Origin: Sporothrix humicola
Taxonomy: Eukaryota; Ascomycota; Sordariomycetes; Ophiostomatales; Ophiostomataceae
Length of the DNA: 64,000 bases
Reading direction: 5' to 3'
NCBI GenBank assembly: GCA_021396245.1
Contig: WNYE01000094.1
Location: forward strand, 92,923-156,922
The translations under genes were made by a program, and so were the position numbers. This document shows positions 43,431 through 54,900 of this stretch, in pieces. Within the stretch, counting starts at the first letter, position 1; every line of letters begins with the position of its first letter. Below the pieces are notes generated by a model that was given only the letters and a program-made list of their open reading frames with translations, was not told the DNA's origin and did not search any database.

Positions 43431-43796
43431 ATGTCTTCGTTTGGAGGAAAAGTGGTAAATCGGGACCTGGCCAATGCTCTCTCTTTCTTCCTTTGCTACC
43501 ATGACTATGTTCATGTCTAACTCTCCCTTCTCTTATATTGCCATCACTGGGGCTGCCAGTGGTATGGGCCTTGCAACGGCCAAGCTGCTTGCATCCCGCG
43601 GTGGCCATTGTCTCGCCCGCCGACCTCAACGAGGCCGCTCTCGCTGGCAGCGCTGGCATCGCTGCCACCGCCCACTACAGAAAAGGCTACAGGAAAGCAC
43701 ATGGCCACCGTTGTGGATGTCGTAGATGGTGCATCCGTCGACGCCTGGATCCAAAAGACGGTCGACACGCTCGGCGCCCTCGACGGCACTCCGTCC
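43431..43796 (+). pseudogene. Short-chain dehydrogenase/reductase relic (frameshifted, truncated)
   Basis: ATG 43431 opens MSSFGGKV at an intron-like donor (GTAAAT). The following exon begins IAITGAASGMGLATAKLLASRG, the Rossmann TGxxxGxG motif, but the expected acceptor AG before it reads AT (CTTATATT). The frame then shifts to give AIVSPADLNEAAL, and shifts again to give SLAALASLPPPTTEKATGKHM followed by VVDVVDGASVDAWIQKTVDTLGALDG. Homology stops at about 43790, long before the YxxxK site. Two frameshifts, a lost splice site and truncation make it non-functional. A CAACTTCAATAC repeat in the former leader (43390-43425) remains. Confidence 0.75.
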
Positions 43797-43983
43797 TGAT
43801 ACACGTGCACCCGTCCGAGAACAGGCCAAAGGTAATCTGTAATCTCCGTCCAGACGTTCAGCGCCACAATGTCGGCCAGCGGTAAACCCGCGGCGTCGGC
43901 GATGCCCTGTATCTCGGCCAGCAACGCGGGCGACTTGGCCTCGATCGTCGGTATAAATTCGAGGGCCGTTTTCTGTACGTCGA
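43797..43983 (-). pseudogene. Fragment of a peptidase C45 / isopenicillin-N acyltransferase-like gene
   Basis: On the minus strand about 60 codons read VQKTALEFIPTIEAKSPALL, then AEIQGIADAAGLPLADIVAL, then NVWTEITDYL. EIxGIAxGAG..xDIxALNxxTEI is the N-terminal signature of the C45 acyl-coenzyme A:6-aminopenicillanic acid acyltransferase family. The catalytic Cys region that should follow is absent: at about 43797 the sequence becomes the truncated SDR on the other strand. Upstream the frame closes at TAA. The fragment therefore marks a rearrangement breakpoint. The family assignment rests on a short motif. Confidence 0.6.
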
Positions 43984-45516
43984 TTTAAGGCAGCGCCGTT
44001 GTTTTTTTGGAACATGTTTGTGTAAAAGGTAAGGTAACCTTTAATCTTCGTTTACGTTTAACGGCCGTGGTTGTGGCCGATTTGGTTGTTAGCTGTTAAT
44101 AGTGAGTGGGGGCCGGAGATATAAAGATATAAAGATATAAAGATATAAAGAGTGAGACGTACTTAGTACGGCGTATTAATATAGTGGATAATAAATATTA
44201 TTTTAACCGTATGTTATATAGTCGATAACTTAGTTATATTACATATTACGGTATTAAGTTAAGTATATCTGTATATCTTTTATTATATAATCGAGCGAGG
44301 GTACTCCGTACTTGCAAAGAGTTGCAATTTTTTGTTTTAGCCAAGGTCGTCAACGTTTCGATCGTGCCAATTATCGCAAATCAATGTCACCCAGCGGGGA
44401 CCAGAAAAACTTTCCGGGCGTGTACAGGGACGCGACTGCAGTGCGCCGAAACGTACGATACGAATTAAATCAACTTTTTTAGATGCTAGAAAATAATGGA
44501 AAAAGAGAGACTGAAAATAGCGATTAGATATACAAAAAGTTGTATTAACGTGGGTAGAAGCGACACCCTATGTAACATGCTTTGGTTTTATTATGGTTAC
44601 GTGCTTACCCTTATGCCTTTTGTTGATGTCTTCTGTTCTTGATGTGACACGCACGTGACACGAGTCATGAAGCCACAGCCTTGCTCGCGCCAAAGGCAGA
44701 AAAAAAGCGGAGCGCGGCTCTCCTCAAAGGGGACCCACAAATTTTCACAAATCATGTGCCTCCATGGATTGGTCACAGGGTCGCTCCTGCCGCTTGCGTT
44801 CGTACCCTGCAGCGGAAGGAGCACCTCTCACCACGCCACACGAAACCGGATCAAACAGACACAACAACAGAAAAAGCAAACAAAAAACGACAGGGCAATT
44901 CGCAACAGCAGTACACCCTCTGCCCGATGCACAACAGCTGCCATCCAATTACCTTCTGCCGTGTCGCATATCCTCGTCCGCCGATGCCGTGACGCCGGCG
45001 AGCACGCCAAACCCCCTGTCGTTTCGTCTTCCCCCGCCTTTCGCTTCCGGCATTCGGACAATCGATTGATCAATTGAAGGGCATCCAGCTCTACGTTGCC
45101 GACACCCATCTCTCTTCTGCCTCCCGGTTGCCTGCCGACATTGTTTACGATTGACACCTCTGGCCGTTTGGTGCTCTCCTTTCGCAACCGCCAACGGCCA
45201 GCGGCCAAACGGAGGCCACATTTCCGAACTTCTCACATCCATCTCAATTCGATCTCGATTTCGATCCTCAAATTCCGACATGCCCATGACGACCACCCCC
45301 AGCCTCGCTCTGCCGTCATAGTCCTCCTTCCCCTGGGGCTACTTCATCGATACTTTCCTCTTTCTCCCTCCTCTCCAGCAGGCTGTGGCCGACGTCGGCG
45401 GGCTCGCGACACAGCCTGCATCACTGTTCTACAAAACTACACAAAACGGGCCGAGGTAGAACTTGAGTTTAGACGCCAGCGCCGTCCCAGTCGCCTTAAT
45501 CGCTCCAATTGTCCCA
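43984..45516. other. AT-rich block and JmjC promoter
   Basis: 43990-44590 is strongly AT- and TpA-rich (for example 44160-44290, about three-quarters A+T), resembling RIP-mutated DNA next to the relics. 44600-45516 returns to normal composition with C-rich leader sequence ahead of the JmjC gene. No gene is supported. Confidence 0.55.
44118..44149. repeat. 8-bp tandem repeat, four copies
   Basis: Four perfect copies of GATATAAA at the start of the AT-rich block that follows the gene relics. Confidence 0.9.
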
Positions 45517-48393
45517 ATGGCGGCTACAACTACCACCCGGCGTCCTCAGCCGTGGCATGCGGGACCCACATCCAAGGCGTCATCGCTGATCGTATCGACA
45601 ACGTCATCGTCGACTTCGACTTCTCCGCATACCTCGACCTCCACGAAGACCAAGTCTTCTGCGAAAACGAACGGGGTCAATGGAAAGAAGACCACGCACG
45701 GCATCCGGCCTAACGATCCCCGCCTCGAGCTGTCGCTGCGCGCATTCCACCAGATCCTGCCCAAAAAACGTCCACGGAAGGAGGCCTTTGCCCACGATAA
45801 CATCTTCACTCTGTTGGCGGCAGCTGCTGCATCGACGCCGATCCCGATACCGCAAACGGAGCAAACGGCCCCAACAATACAGACGGATGGTGCCTCTGTC
45901 TCGACAGAACTTGGGCCGCCGACGGCTGCCGTCCCCAATTCCTGCCTATACGACCCCGTCTCGCCATGGGGTGTCCGTGGCATTGCCTACGACCCTGCCT
46001 TGCCACAATGGGCCCTGCCAGAGGGAGTCGCTGCCTCGGGCTGCCTGTCCTATGTCTATGAGTTCAAGGCAGGCAAGCCTGCGGCACCGGCATTGGCACC
46101 CTCGTCTGCGACTCCATGGCAACAACAGCAGAATCAGACATCATCCCGGCCCGAGCAATGGCAGCCGCGGAAGGGCCGGTTCTTTGGCCCAGGACTGCAG
46201 GAAATCCTAAACATGATACCGTCTTCTCCCGCCCTGCCGCCGTCAAGACCAGCCGCAGTTCCAGCCCCAGTCTCGGCACCATCTCCAGCCGCCAAGCAGC
46301 CCGTTTATCTGACGGACAAGCGGTTTGTGCTGGCTGATGTTGCGCCAAATGCTGGTCCTCAGCCACCACAGCAGACACCAACGCCGGCCACGTCAACATC
46401 GTCTTCGGATACTCCCACCACTCCGGCTTCGGCCTCGGCTCTGACAGCGTCGACAACCAATGGCAAGCGGCGTAGGAAGCCATCAATGAAGGCCCAGTTG
46501 TCGCTGAACGACAGAGCTAAGATCCATGGCAAGCCAGCGCCTACTCCGGTCACGCCGCATGCGACACCGATCCCGCCTCCCGTCACACCTATTCCGGCTC
46601 CTGTTAATGGCAGAGTGCCGACCACCAACGGACACGTTAACGAGCATTCCTCACGATGCTGTCCTACGGAAGTGCCATCCATCCTCCATATGATCCTTGA
46701 CCAGACGAGCGACAGCCTCAAGCCGCAGATGGTGGACTCGTATCTTAATTATGTACCACAGCTGTGCCGCGACCACAAGACCAAGTTCGAGCGCATCAAG
46801 GAATCCATGCAGAATGGATACAGCAGTGGCCCTAAGAGTGCTGCTGCTACTCCCATTCCTGCACCTACACCGGTTGCATCGCCTCTCCCGACGTCACTTC
46901 CGCCGTCACGCCCGTCGGCTTTGCCACCATCAGCGCCGTTAAAGAAGAAGCGCAAGTCGTCGAGTCATGTCTCTGTTCCCGTCCCAAGGACGCCATCTGC
47001 ACCGGCGACACCGACGACACCTCAGCAGCGCCCTCACCCGCCGTACACGCCCGACCCGACTGGCATCCGCCCAGCCATCAAGGCCGCCCGCGACGACCAG
47101 TACCGGCGTAACATGCTGGCCGAGATCCAGCAGCGCGCCACCACCGCCAAGGAGGGCATCGACGTCGAATCCACACACGGCTACGTCACCAACAGCGTCA
47201 TCCAGAGCCTTCTTATGGTTGCGCGCCAGCCCAATGCCGACCCCAGCAAGGGCCCTCTGGACGTGCATGTTTTGACCGGCAACGAGGCGCGCGCCATGCT
47301 GGACAATGGATCGCCGGCCGAGCCTGTCATTACCGAAAAGGAGCAAATGTTCCAGTGGCGGCCACAGATGCGGCCGATTGCGGAGCTGTTCCGGCGGATG
47401 GAGAACCTGGACCGGCGGGTGTCGGTGCAGGTGCCGTCGCGGCACTGTATGGACGACTCGTTTGAGTCGAGGGATCTGACCCAGGTACGGGACAGATTTT
47501 TGGGATGTCAAGGCGCCGAGGACAATAACAAGGCGACCGCCAGCGAGGGCACGAAACCGGTGATACCTGCCGACGACGACCCGTGGAACATTCTGGATCT
47601 GCGCAGCCCGCTGCCGGCGGCGGTGCTGCCGCAGTTTTTGACCAACGAGAACTGCCAGCTGCTCCCCCGGCTGCGCGACGAGGTGCTCAACCCGAGCCGC
47701 GCCGAACGCGACACGGCAGCCCGCGAGCAGTGGAACGAGTGGCGCGACGTGCTGGAGTGGGTCCTGCTGAGCCAAGGCGGCCACAATACGTCGCCGCACA
47801 CCGACAGCCACGGCCTGGGCACATGGATCACTGTCCAAGAGGGCCTGTTCGGTTTTGGCTGGCTGTCCCACCCGACGCCCGACGAGCGCAAGGCCTGGAT
47901 GGCGGACCCCCACGGCTTCCGGGGCGGGCGCTGGTGCTATCTGGTCTTGGAACCGGGCCAGACAGTCTTTTTCAACTCGGGCACCGTCCACTTTGTCTTT
48001 CGGCTGCGCACGCAGCCTACGCTGGCGCTGGGCGGGCACATCCTGCAGTGGTCCGGCATCGAGCGCTGGCTGCAGGTGGTGGCGGCGCAGATGCAGAACC
48101 CGCACATTACCAACGAGGACATGGAGTGGAGCGCGCCCAAGTACGTGCGCGTGGTGGCGCGGCTGGTGGCGGCGCGGCGGCAGAGCGGGCGGGTCGAGGA
48201 GATGGGCGGCGCGGCGGCGGTGGACCGGCTGCTGGGCTTGTTGCGAGACTTTGACGACATGTACCTCAAGACGCCCAAGGTCAAAGGGCGGCCGCCCAAG
48301 GTAAAGGGCAAGACAAAGGCCACGCCGAAATCGACGCCCAAGTCCATCATGGGCGGCAAAAGAAAAGAAAATGCACGCGTGTCGCAGCGCTAG
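45517..48393 (+). CDS. JmjC-domain protein (putative Fe(II)/2-oxoglutarate oxygenase)
   Basis: Intronless, 958 aa from the ATG at 45517 (MAATTTTRRPQPWHAG). The open frame upstream contains no better ATG. The first ~500 residues are low-complexity Pro/Ala/Thr-rich with basic patches. A helical middle part includes CCPTEVPSILHMILDQTSD. The JmjC-type double-stranded beta-helix fold lies at about residues 690-850. Iron ligands can be read as His761 and Asp763 in SPHTDSHG and the distal His825 in FNSGTVHFVF, with the family's GTWITVQEG and PGQTVFF strands. The C-terminus is basic with an AT-hook-like KGRPPKVKGK. It may demethylate histones or hydroxylate another protein; the sequence does not show which. 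PHD fingers are absent. The neighbouring gene at 49417 is convergent. Confidence 0.85.
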   Translation: MAATTTTRRPQPWHAGPTSKASSLIVSTTSSSTSTSPHTSTSTKTKSSAKTNGVNGKKTTHGIRPNDPRLELSLRAFHQILPKKRPRKEAFAHDNIFTLLAAAAASTPIPIPQTEQTAPTIQTDGASVSTELGPPTAAVPNSCLYDPVSPWGVRGIAYDPALPQWALPEGVAASGCLSYVYEFKAGKPAAPALAPSSATPWQQQQNQTSSRPEQWQPRKGRFFGPGLQEILNMIPSSPALPPSRPAAVPAPVSAPSPAAKQPVYLTDKRFVLADVAPNAGPQPPQQTPTPATSTSSSDTPTTPASASALTASTTNGKRRRKPSMKAQLSLNDRAKIHGKPAPTPVTPHATPIPPPVTPIPAPVNGRVPTTNGHVNEHSSRCCPTEVPSILHMILDQTSDSLKPQMVDSYLNYVPQLCRDHKTKFERIKESMQNGYSSGPKSAAATPIPAPTPVASPLPTSLPPSRPSALPPSAPLKKKRKSSSHVSVPVPRTPSAPATPTTPQQRPHPPYTPDPTGIRPAIKAARDDQYRRNMLAEIQQRATTAKEGIDVESTHGYVTNSVIQSLLMVARQPNADPSKGPLDVHVLTGNEARAMLDNGSPAEPVITEKEQMFQWRPQMRPIAELFRRMENLDRRVSVQVPSRHCMDDSFESRDLTQVRDRFLGCQGAEDNNKATASEGTKPVIPADDDPWNILDLRSPLPAAVLPQFLTNENCQLLPRLRDEVLNPSRAERDTAAREQWNEWRDVLEWVLLSQGGHNTSPHTDSHGLGTWITVQEGLFGFGWLSHPTPDERKAWMADPHGFRGGRWCYLVLEPGQTVFFNSGTVHFVFRLRTQPTLALGGHILQWSGIERWLQVVAAQMQNPHITNEDMEWSAPKYVRVVARLVAARRQSGRVEEMGGAAAVDRLLGLLRDFDDMYLKTPKVKGRPPKVKGKTKATPKSTPKSIMGGKRKENARVSQR

Positions 48394-49416
48394 ACACGGC
48401 GCAACACGGGTAGCGACTGCGGTCGAAGAAGGAGCAGCAGGACGAGGACGACTAGGTTTGGCGCAGGCACCGGCACGCATCAACAACGTTAATATTCGAC
48501 AATGATTATCGGCATCGATTATCGAGCATCGACAGAAAGAGTACGTTACCGGTAATGGAGTTGGGAAGAGGAAGTTGAAAAACAAACATGGGACTCGTCT
48601 CCCATCTGTATGAATTACTGTACTATTTACATCATTAGGAATACTTGGGAGAAAGGGAGAAATGGCGTTTTTATGTTTCTACTTGGGTTATTATTTCCAT
48701 ATTGTCTGGTACCTGTTTTGCCACCAGCAGCCTATTCACTGTTTCTTGGCCACATTGCCTGGCCTGAGCAGAGTGTCTGTGGCTGAGCGGTCTTTGGGAA
48801 CAGGAAAGGCGTTGGTCAGAGATTGGTCTCTCTTGTTTACTTTCACTTGCTTTTGTTTGCCTTTCTTTTCTCTTAATTTTCATTCATTCAAACATGTACG
48901 ATACGCGCTGGATGCCATCCATTGGAGTTCAAAGGGAGGGTCAACAAAGGAGAAGAAGACACGCATCATCAATTGGGCTGTGCGCAGAATTCAATGCATT
49001 TCCAACTATAAAGAAGAGGAGCATTAAAAATTGCAAGAACAATTCATTTTCAATAGCATTTGGCATCTTGATCCTTCAAGGGGGTCTCCATCAACTTCTT
49101 AGCTCCCACGTCAGCATGATTGGATTGATGTTGTATCGGGAGGCAAGAGTGTCAAAAGAGGAGGGAGCCGACCAGAGGGATATTTCCAAAAAATTCAAAT
49201 AAATTTCGTGTAGATAGATGGCTGGCTGGTGTCAAACATAATTGTACAAGATGTATTCAAAAGGAGAAAAGCCAAAACGCGCTCAAACATAACCAAGAGA
49301 AGCAAAAGTTTACAACATATAACAAGATCATAACGTAAATAAAAAGTATCCGCTCCAGGTCATGTACATATTACAGAGAAAAAGGAAAGGGTAAGGAAAG
49401 GTTACGACGGAATTGT
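48394..49416. other. Convergent intergenic region
   Basis: 3' flanks of the JmjC and DUF6594 genes. T-rich at 48840-48890 and A-rich at 49010-49050. No supported gene. Confidence 0.5.
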
Positions 49417-51869
49417 TCATGCACAGACGCTGGCCACAACAGCCATGACAGCACCGTAGACAGCGGCGCAGCACAGAAGGTCGCGACTGCTCTGGCTTGG
49501 CCGGCCAGTCGACGTCGAGGAAGTCAACGTTGAAGTCGATGTGGCGCCGTTGTGCGAGGCATCCTCGTGGGCCACACGGATCGTCCCGGCCTGGACCTGT
49601 GCACCAAAGACGGTAAAGGCCACGAGAAGAACGACGGCCATGCGGCCGGCGACGCCCGGGATGAGGGTAAACGTCAGCACAGGCACTAGCACAGCAACGG
49701 CCATGGCAATGACCAGATGCAGGATATCGTCTGACGCAAGCGTGGCCCGGACTGTTGGAGCCGTATCCTTTGACGTGAGGGAAGTTTTGTTGGTCGCCTC
49801 GTCCGTAGCCTGCATGTCTTCCACAGAGTAGTGGGACCGCAGCGAAGAGGGGCCTCGTGTTGTCCCCAGTTTGGTCAGCTCGGCCGTCTCGTCCTTTTCG
49901 AAAATGGCCGTCGTCGCCCGTGATGAGTGAGATGATAGGGCAGATGATGCTGAAGATTCAGAGGTAGAAGAAGGCGCGGGTGATGATGGGTGGTTGTTGT
50001 TGTCACGGATGCCGGGAAACATGGGGCCCATATGGGCCATAGGCTCCTCGGTGAGTGACTGAAGGTAAGTGGGTGAAGACGACAGACAAGCATCTGATCC
50101 GGACGATGATGATGGCGAACTGAGACCCGACGAACTGTCTGCAAGACGAGCCCGTTTATGGCGCGGCGGTGCCAGAGTAACGAGATCCTCGCTGGCGTCC
50201 AAGAACCGCGTCTCGATCTCGGCAATCGGCTGTTGCGTGTCGAGATATGAACGATAGTCGCTAATGTCGGACAACGTGGGTGAAGCCAGATGTTGTGTCT
50301 CAGTGAACGATGACAGTACGTGGTCTGTTGATTAGCTTGGTACTTCCATAAAATGAAGAATATGCGAGGATACTCACTGTATTGGCCAAGCTTGTAGCCG
50401 ATCTTGCCGAGCACGTCCGTCTTATGCCACTGCAGCTCACCACCAGTCAGTACCTCGGCACGGCGAGAGGCCGGAAGAATGCTGTTTTGAAGACGACGCG
50501 TCTGTGTGTCAGCCGTGTCGAGGCGGTGCAGTTGCTCTTCCAACTCGCTAAGTTCGTCTTGGAGATGCAGTAAGATCCGGTGGTTGAGGGCCTCGAATTT
50601 GCGGTACAGCGGCTTGATGGGAAAATGCGGCGTTTGCATACCGGTACTTCCACCGCCGCCACTACTTCCTGTACTGCCGTTGCTGCTTCCGGGTCCGCTA
50701 CCAGAACTCCAAGTGCTCTGAGTGCTTTGTGTCGATGCGGCGCCCATGCTACCACGACGGAATTTCATAATGTGGGAAGAGTGAGACGACAGCTGCGACG
50801 CAAGCAGCTCGTAGCCTGTGAGAGGTAATTTTTCTGCGCGGGGAAGATGCTTGACATGGCCAGTGGCGGGCACACGAGGATTTAATGCGCTTGGTGGTAG
50901 ATGTGGGAGGTTGGCATTTCCTCTTGGCATCTCCGGTGTCCCATACCGGTAGGCCCGGTACTTCCGTTGTTGAGCCGACAGATGGGCTTTCGTCTGAGAT
51001 TGTGTCCGGGAGTGGGCTCTTGGGTAGACATTCTGGCGGTATTGTTGTCCAAGAGGATGGGGATGCATGGGAAGCCCGGGATAGTCGAGTTTGCCGTCCA
51101 TTGCTAGGGCCACAGACGAGAACTCGGGCATGCGTAAATCGAGACCAGATGTGAGGGTTGTTTTTGGCGTCCGTTCGTCTCCATTGTCACCATTCTCACT
51201 ATTCTCTGCTGTCTCGCTTGTCTCGCTAATGTCGGTGTCAGTGTTGGCATCACTGTCGTTGCCGTCGAGAGATGGAGGCTTGCTGTCGTCACTGTTTGAG
51301 GTTGTGACGATTGGTGGAGGAGTTTCGGCGTCGGCCACGGGACCACAAGTGCTGCCGCGCTGCGGCCTCCACGAGGCAGACTCGGCCACCACTCTTGTGA
51401 TCCTCTCTTTGGTAATGGCAGGCGAATCGGCATCAAGGAAGCTTAGCGCATTGGGCCGGTGCTTCTTCTTTGCCGGTGGCGATGCTGCCCGGACTGTTTG
51501 TTGTGCTGCCTGACCAAGGGCAGTCTTGCTCGTAATCAAAGAATGCCGACTGTCGCTATCGTATGCGCTCAAGGCTGCCGAGTTATCGAATCGCCGTGGC
51601 GGTGACACTGATCTGGATCGTAAAGGCTGCGTCGATGTCTGGCTTCCCGTCCTCGACCGAGTTTTGGACCCGTCCGCGGACCGAGATGATCCCAAGGCTG
51701 CTTTCGATGCCTCTTGCCGTGCCTGCTCGCCGGATGTTGCGCCGTAAAAAGGCATTGTAGCCGTCACGTCGGCCTCGAATGGCTTTCCCTCAAAGTGCCG
51801 GAGCTCGTGTGCCGAAAACGCCAAGGACTCAGGGCCCTCGGTCAGGAACGATAACTGCTTGGGAGACAT
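49417..51869 (-). CDS. DUF6594-family membrane protein
   Basis: Two coding exons on the minus strand, 51869-50378 and 50324-49417, with a 53-nt intron (GTGAGT...GCTAATCAACAG). The product is 799 aa. The splice joins KLGQY to NHVLSSFTET in frame. A further intron lies in the 5' UTR (listed separately). The N-terminal ~330 residues are disordered (Ser/Arg/Thr-rich). The DUF6594 core shows GYELLASQL, then after a Ser/Gly insertion YRKFEALNHRILLHLQDELS, ELEEQLHRLD and LQWHKTDVLGKIGYKLGQY. Near the C-terminus are three hydrophobic segments (ILHLVIAMAVAVLVPVLTF, MAVVLLVAFTVFGAQV, LLCCAAVYGAVMAVVASV), the usual ending of this fungal family. Its biochemical role is unknown. It is unusually long because of the disordered head and a ~200-residue Ser/Thr-rich insert before the membrane part. 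Confidence 0.87.
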
Positions 51870-51890
51870 GGCGAAGGACGGCTGATTATC

Positions 51891-51958
51891 CTGGTGTATG
51901 TTAGATGAGAACAATCGTTGAAATGAAAAGGTCTCATCAAGACGTACTCAAGACGTAC
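51891..51958 (-). other. 5'-UTR intron with tandem donor sites (DUF6594 gene)
   Basis: On the minus strand a CTAACATACACCAG acceptor (last base 51891) stands 21 bases before the start codon. Two GTACGT donors lie upstream, beginning at 51958 and 51947, within an exact 11-base duplication AGTACGTCTTG. Either gives a normal-sized fungal intron (68 or 57 nt) in the leader. Confidence 0.55.
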
Positions 51959-54900
51959 TTGCTGTCGTCAACGTCAGTCAATCCTCGTGAGAGTCGACAG
52001 AAGTAGTCACGAGTGACTCGCGCTCTCGACCATGGCCTTGCTAGGAGGGGTGAGAGGTAGGTTGTCGAGGGCAAGGTCAACAAGATAAAGAGGAGAATTC
52101 TCAAAGATCAAATATTGAAAGAGAAGAAAATGGTCAAGTAAGCGACCAGAAGGATGAAACGTCGACTAAGAGACGCGTTCGAGAAGAGACTGGTGAGAAC
52201 ACAAACGATGCAAGAAGGAGAATGGGTTTGTGAGAAACGGTCAGAAAGACGAGACTGTAAGAGAGCGCAAAACTAAAAAGGACAGACGGACAAACGAACC
52301 GGCAGAAAAGAACGACAGGATGACAGGTGGGATTTTCTGCGGGGAGACATGCACTTTTGGCCAGAGCGGCATGCGATTCTTTGTTTTTGCCCCTTGTTCG
52401 TTGTCGCTGTGTGTCTGTTTTTCAAGGTGGTATTTTCTCAAACTACCCGACGTTCCCAGACAGGGCTGGGCCGGAGGAAAATACACGGCGATTGTGTGAA
52501 GTATGAAAGCGATGGATAAAAAAAGAGCGGGAAGCGGGATGCAAGAGAAGGTCAAAGGTGAGAAAAGGGGGCCAAAATACCACAGAAAAACGGTGCGGTT
52601 TCCAGGCGTCTGGATTGGGAAGGAAGCGATGATGCTGGATGTGGTAAAAGAAGGCAAGAGCGAGCAAAGCGTAAGCAGCTTGCGACGTCGGTTGGACAAT
52701 CGCTCTTGCCTCTCACCAAATCAATTGAGTCGGTCTCTCCTTCCGTTTGAACTCACTTTGTCTACTTGAGCCTCCGTACGGAGGATGCGTTTTACAAAAC
52801 GTCCGACTTGCAATTCCTCCGCATCCCAGCTTACATACTCCGTACTATCGAACACATCAATTTCAAAGAACAGGCTTGTAGAAGTCGTTGACAAAAACAA
52901 GACGCAATTTGTCTTGCCTTTGTTTTCACCATTGTTCGAAAGTTGTACGATTTCTCCACAGACGTGAAATTTCTTGGCGGAATACAAACAAGTATCACAG
53001 CTGCAAGAAACAGGAAAGAGCCACCAAAGAACGGAGGAAAGCATCACCATCGTAGTTTCCCAACGGAAGCACGACTCGACCGTCAAAAAGAAAGGAGCAA
53101 CCAGTAACCCGACAACAAATACCCCTGGCGCTAGCACAGTCCCAATCCAGACTTTTTTGCCCTCTGTTCCTTCCTTTTCTTGTTGCTTTCCTTGTCGATA
53201 CAACGCACCCCGCAAAAGAAGTCGTGATATCGCCTAGGTTTCGTGTTAAAGTCAACATTCCCACCAATGAAATGTCCGACGCATCGTGAGCGCCCGCCAA
53301 AGTTTTTGGAATTCTGATCTTTTGATCTGGACGGCCTTTGCTGTTGGCTTTTCTGACTGGTTCGCAAGCGGCAGGCCCCTGGCTGGCCTGCCATATTGGC
53401 CCGTCACAGCGATATGTGATGCAACCTTGTTCGCTTTTCACCCTCCAAATCTCGACTTTTGTCCTCTGCAGCGTTCCATTGTTCCCCAGTTTTTGTACCA
53501 AAAGGGGAAAACATTACAGATTTTGCTGCGAGATGCAAAGATGTGAAGAGGCCCAACCAGGAGGCCCGTGTATCAGCCTTGTTCTGTGCGCGTTTCAGAC
53601 AGTGTGTTTTGCGCAGGATCCCTTTTTTTGTGCGGCCGCATTGCGACACTCGACGTCTTTTGCCTCTTTTACCCGACGACAAAGTCCTTTTCCGTTTCTT
53701 TGATGTAAATTCTGCCATTCTCAAAATGCGACGCCGCATTGTACAATTGCTATTACTCGATGCCATTACGCATGGCAATTTGGCAATACCAATTGGCAGT
53801 CTCGTTGTTTCTTTTCCGTATTCCACGACGTATTATTTCGTTTCGCATTTTCTTGATGTCTTTTCGATTATCGTTGCGTATTATATCCCGTGTTTGTCAT
53901 CTGCATCCCGTGCCTCGCTGCGTGAACCGCCCAGTTCAAACGTCGAGGTCCAGAGTACAAGTAAACAACATGTGAATCCGTGCTAATGCAAGGAGGAGGA
54001 GCCAACTCTGCTAACAACACTTGGTGATCCACTCTTTTGCCTCCTCACATTTTTTCTTTATTGTTGAGCCCCAGTCCCACTGCAAAAAGTTGCCACTCAA
54101 AAAGGAGACTAAAAATATAAAACCATTTACCAAGTGATAAATCCAAAATAATAATAGAAACTCACAAAGTAAACTTGTCGTAAGGGCAGGGCCGAATGTG
54201 GAAAGATCACCGTTGGACAAAAAGCAGAAAAGGGAGGTCCGTCAAAAGCGGCCCTTCCGCATTTCTAAGTAGCCGTCCTGCCGTCAACCGTCCCTCGGTT
54301 CCGACGCAACGTCTTTTTCGCGCCTTGCACATCAACTCTAAAAAGGGAGAACAACCACAGAGAATCGACCGGCAATCTCCCAATTTTAGAGCCAAGAATT
54401 TGATTTGCGACATCGAGGGAGTTGTGCAAGTCAATACAAAAAAGGGATGGATTCATCGAGATCCCATTCCTAGGATTTGCATAGGATGTGCACTGCACAA
54501 CATAACAATATCAAATACCCTTGCTTAACAATCAAGATGTGCATCCATACTATATGCGTTGCCCCTTTTCTACTTTCATAGATCAACACGCGGTGCAGTA
54601 GCTTTTCATCTGGACAGTTGTCCGTTGGTGGCAAATGTTGACTACCAAAGTAAGCTAACCTGTCAACTTGTCAAAATAGTAAACAAGTTGGTAGAGTATA
54701 TTATAGAGGTTATATTCGTCTCCTATCTATCCATTCCAGAAGTCTCCTCTTGGAAACAAGGAAACAAGTGTTCAAGGGCTCCAGCGCGCAGTTGAAAGTA
54801 ACGTAGTAGATGGACGTGGAGTATTCCAGCCGTAATTCGTGAACGGATCGTTATATCGTATAAGTGACAAAAATAGGACATAGAAAAACAAGAGAACCAG

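Noticed and set aside
46939..48585. 548-codon minus-strand frame across the JmjC gene
   Set aside because: Antisense to a clear JmjC domain; its His/Arg/Pro-rich translation has no motif.
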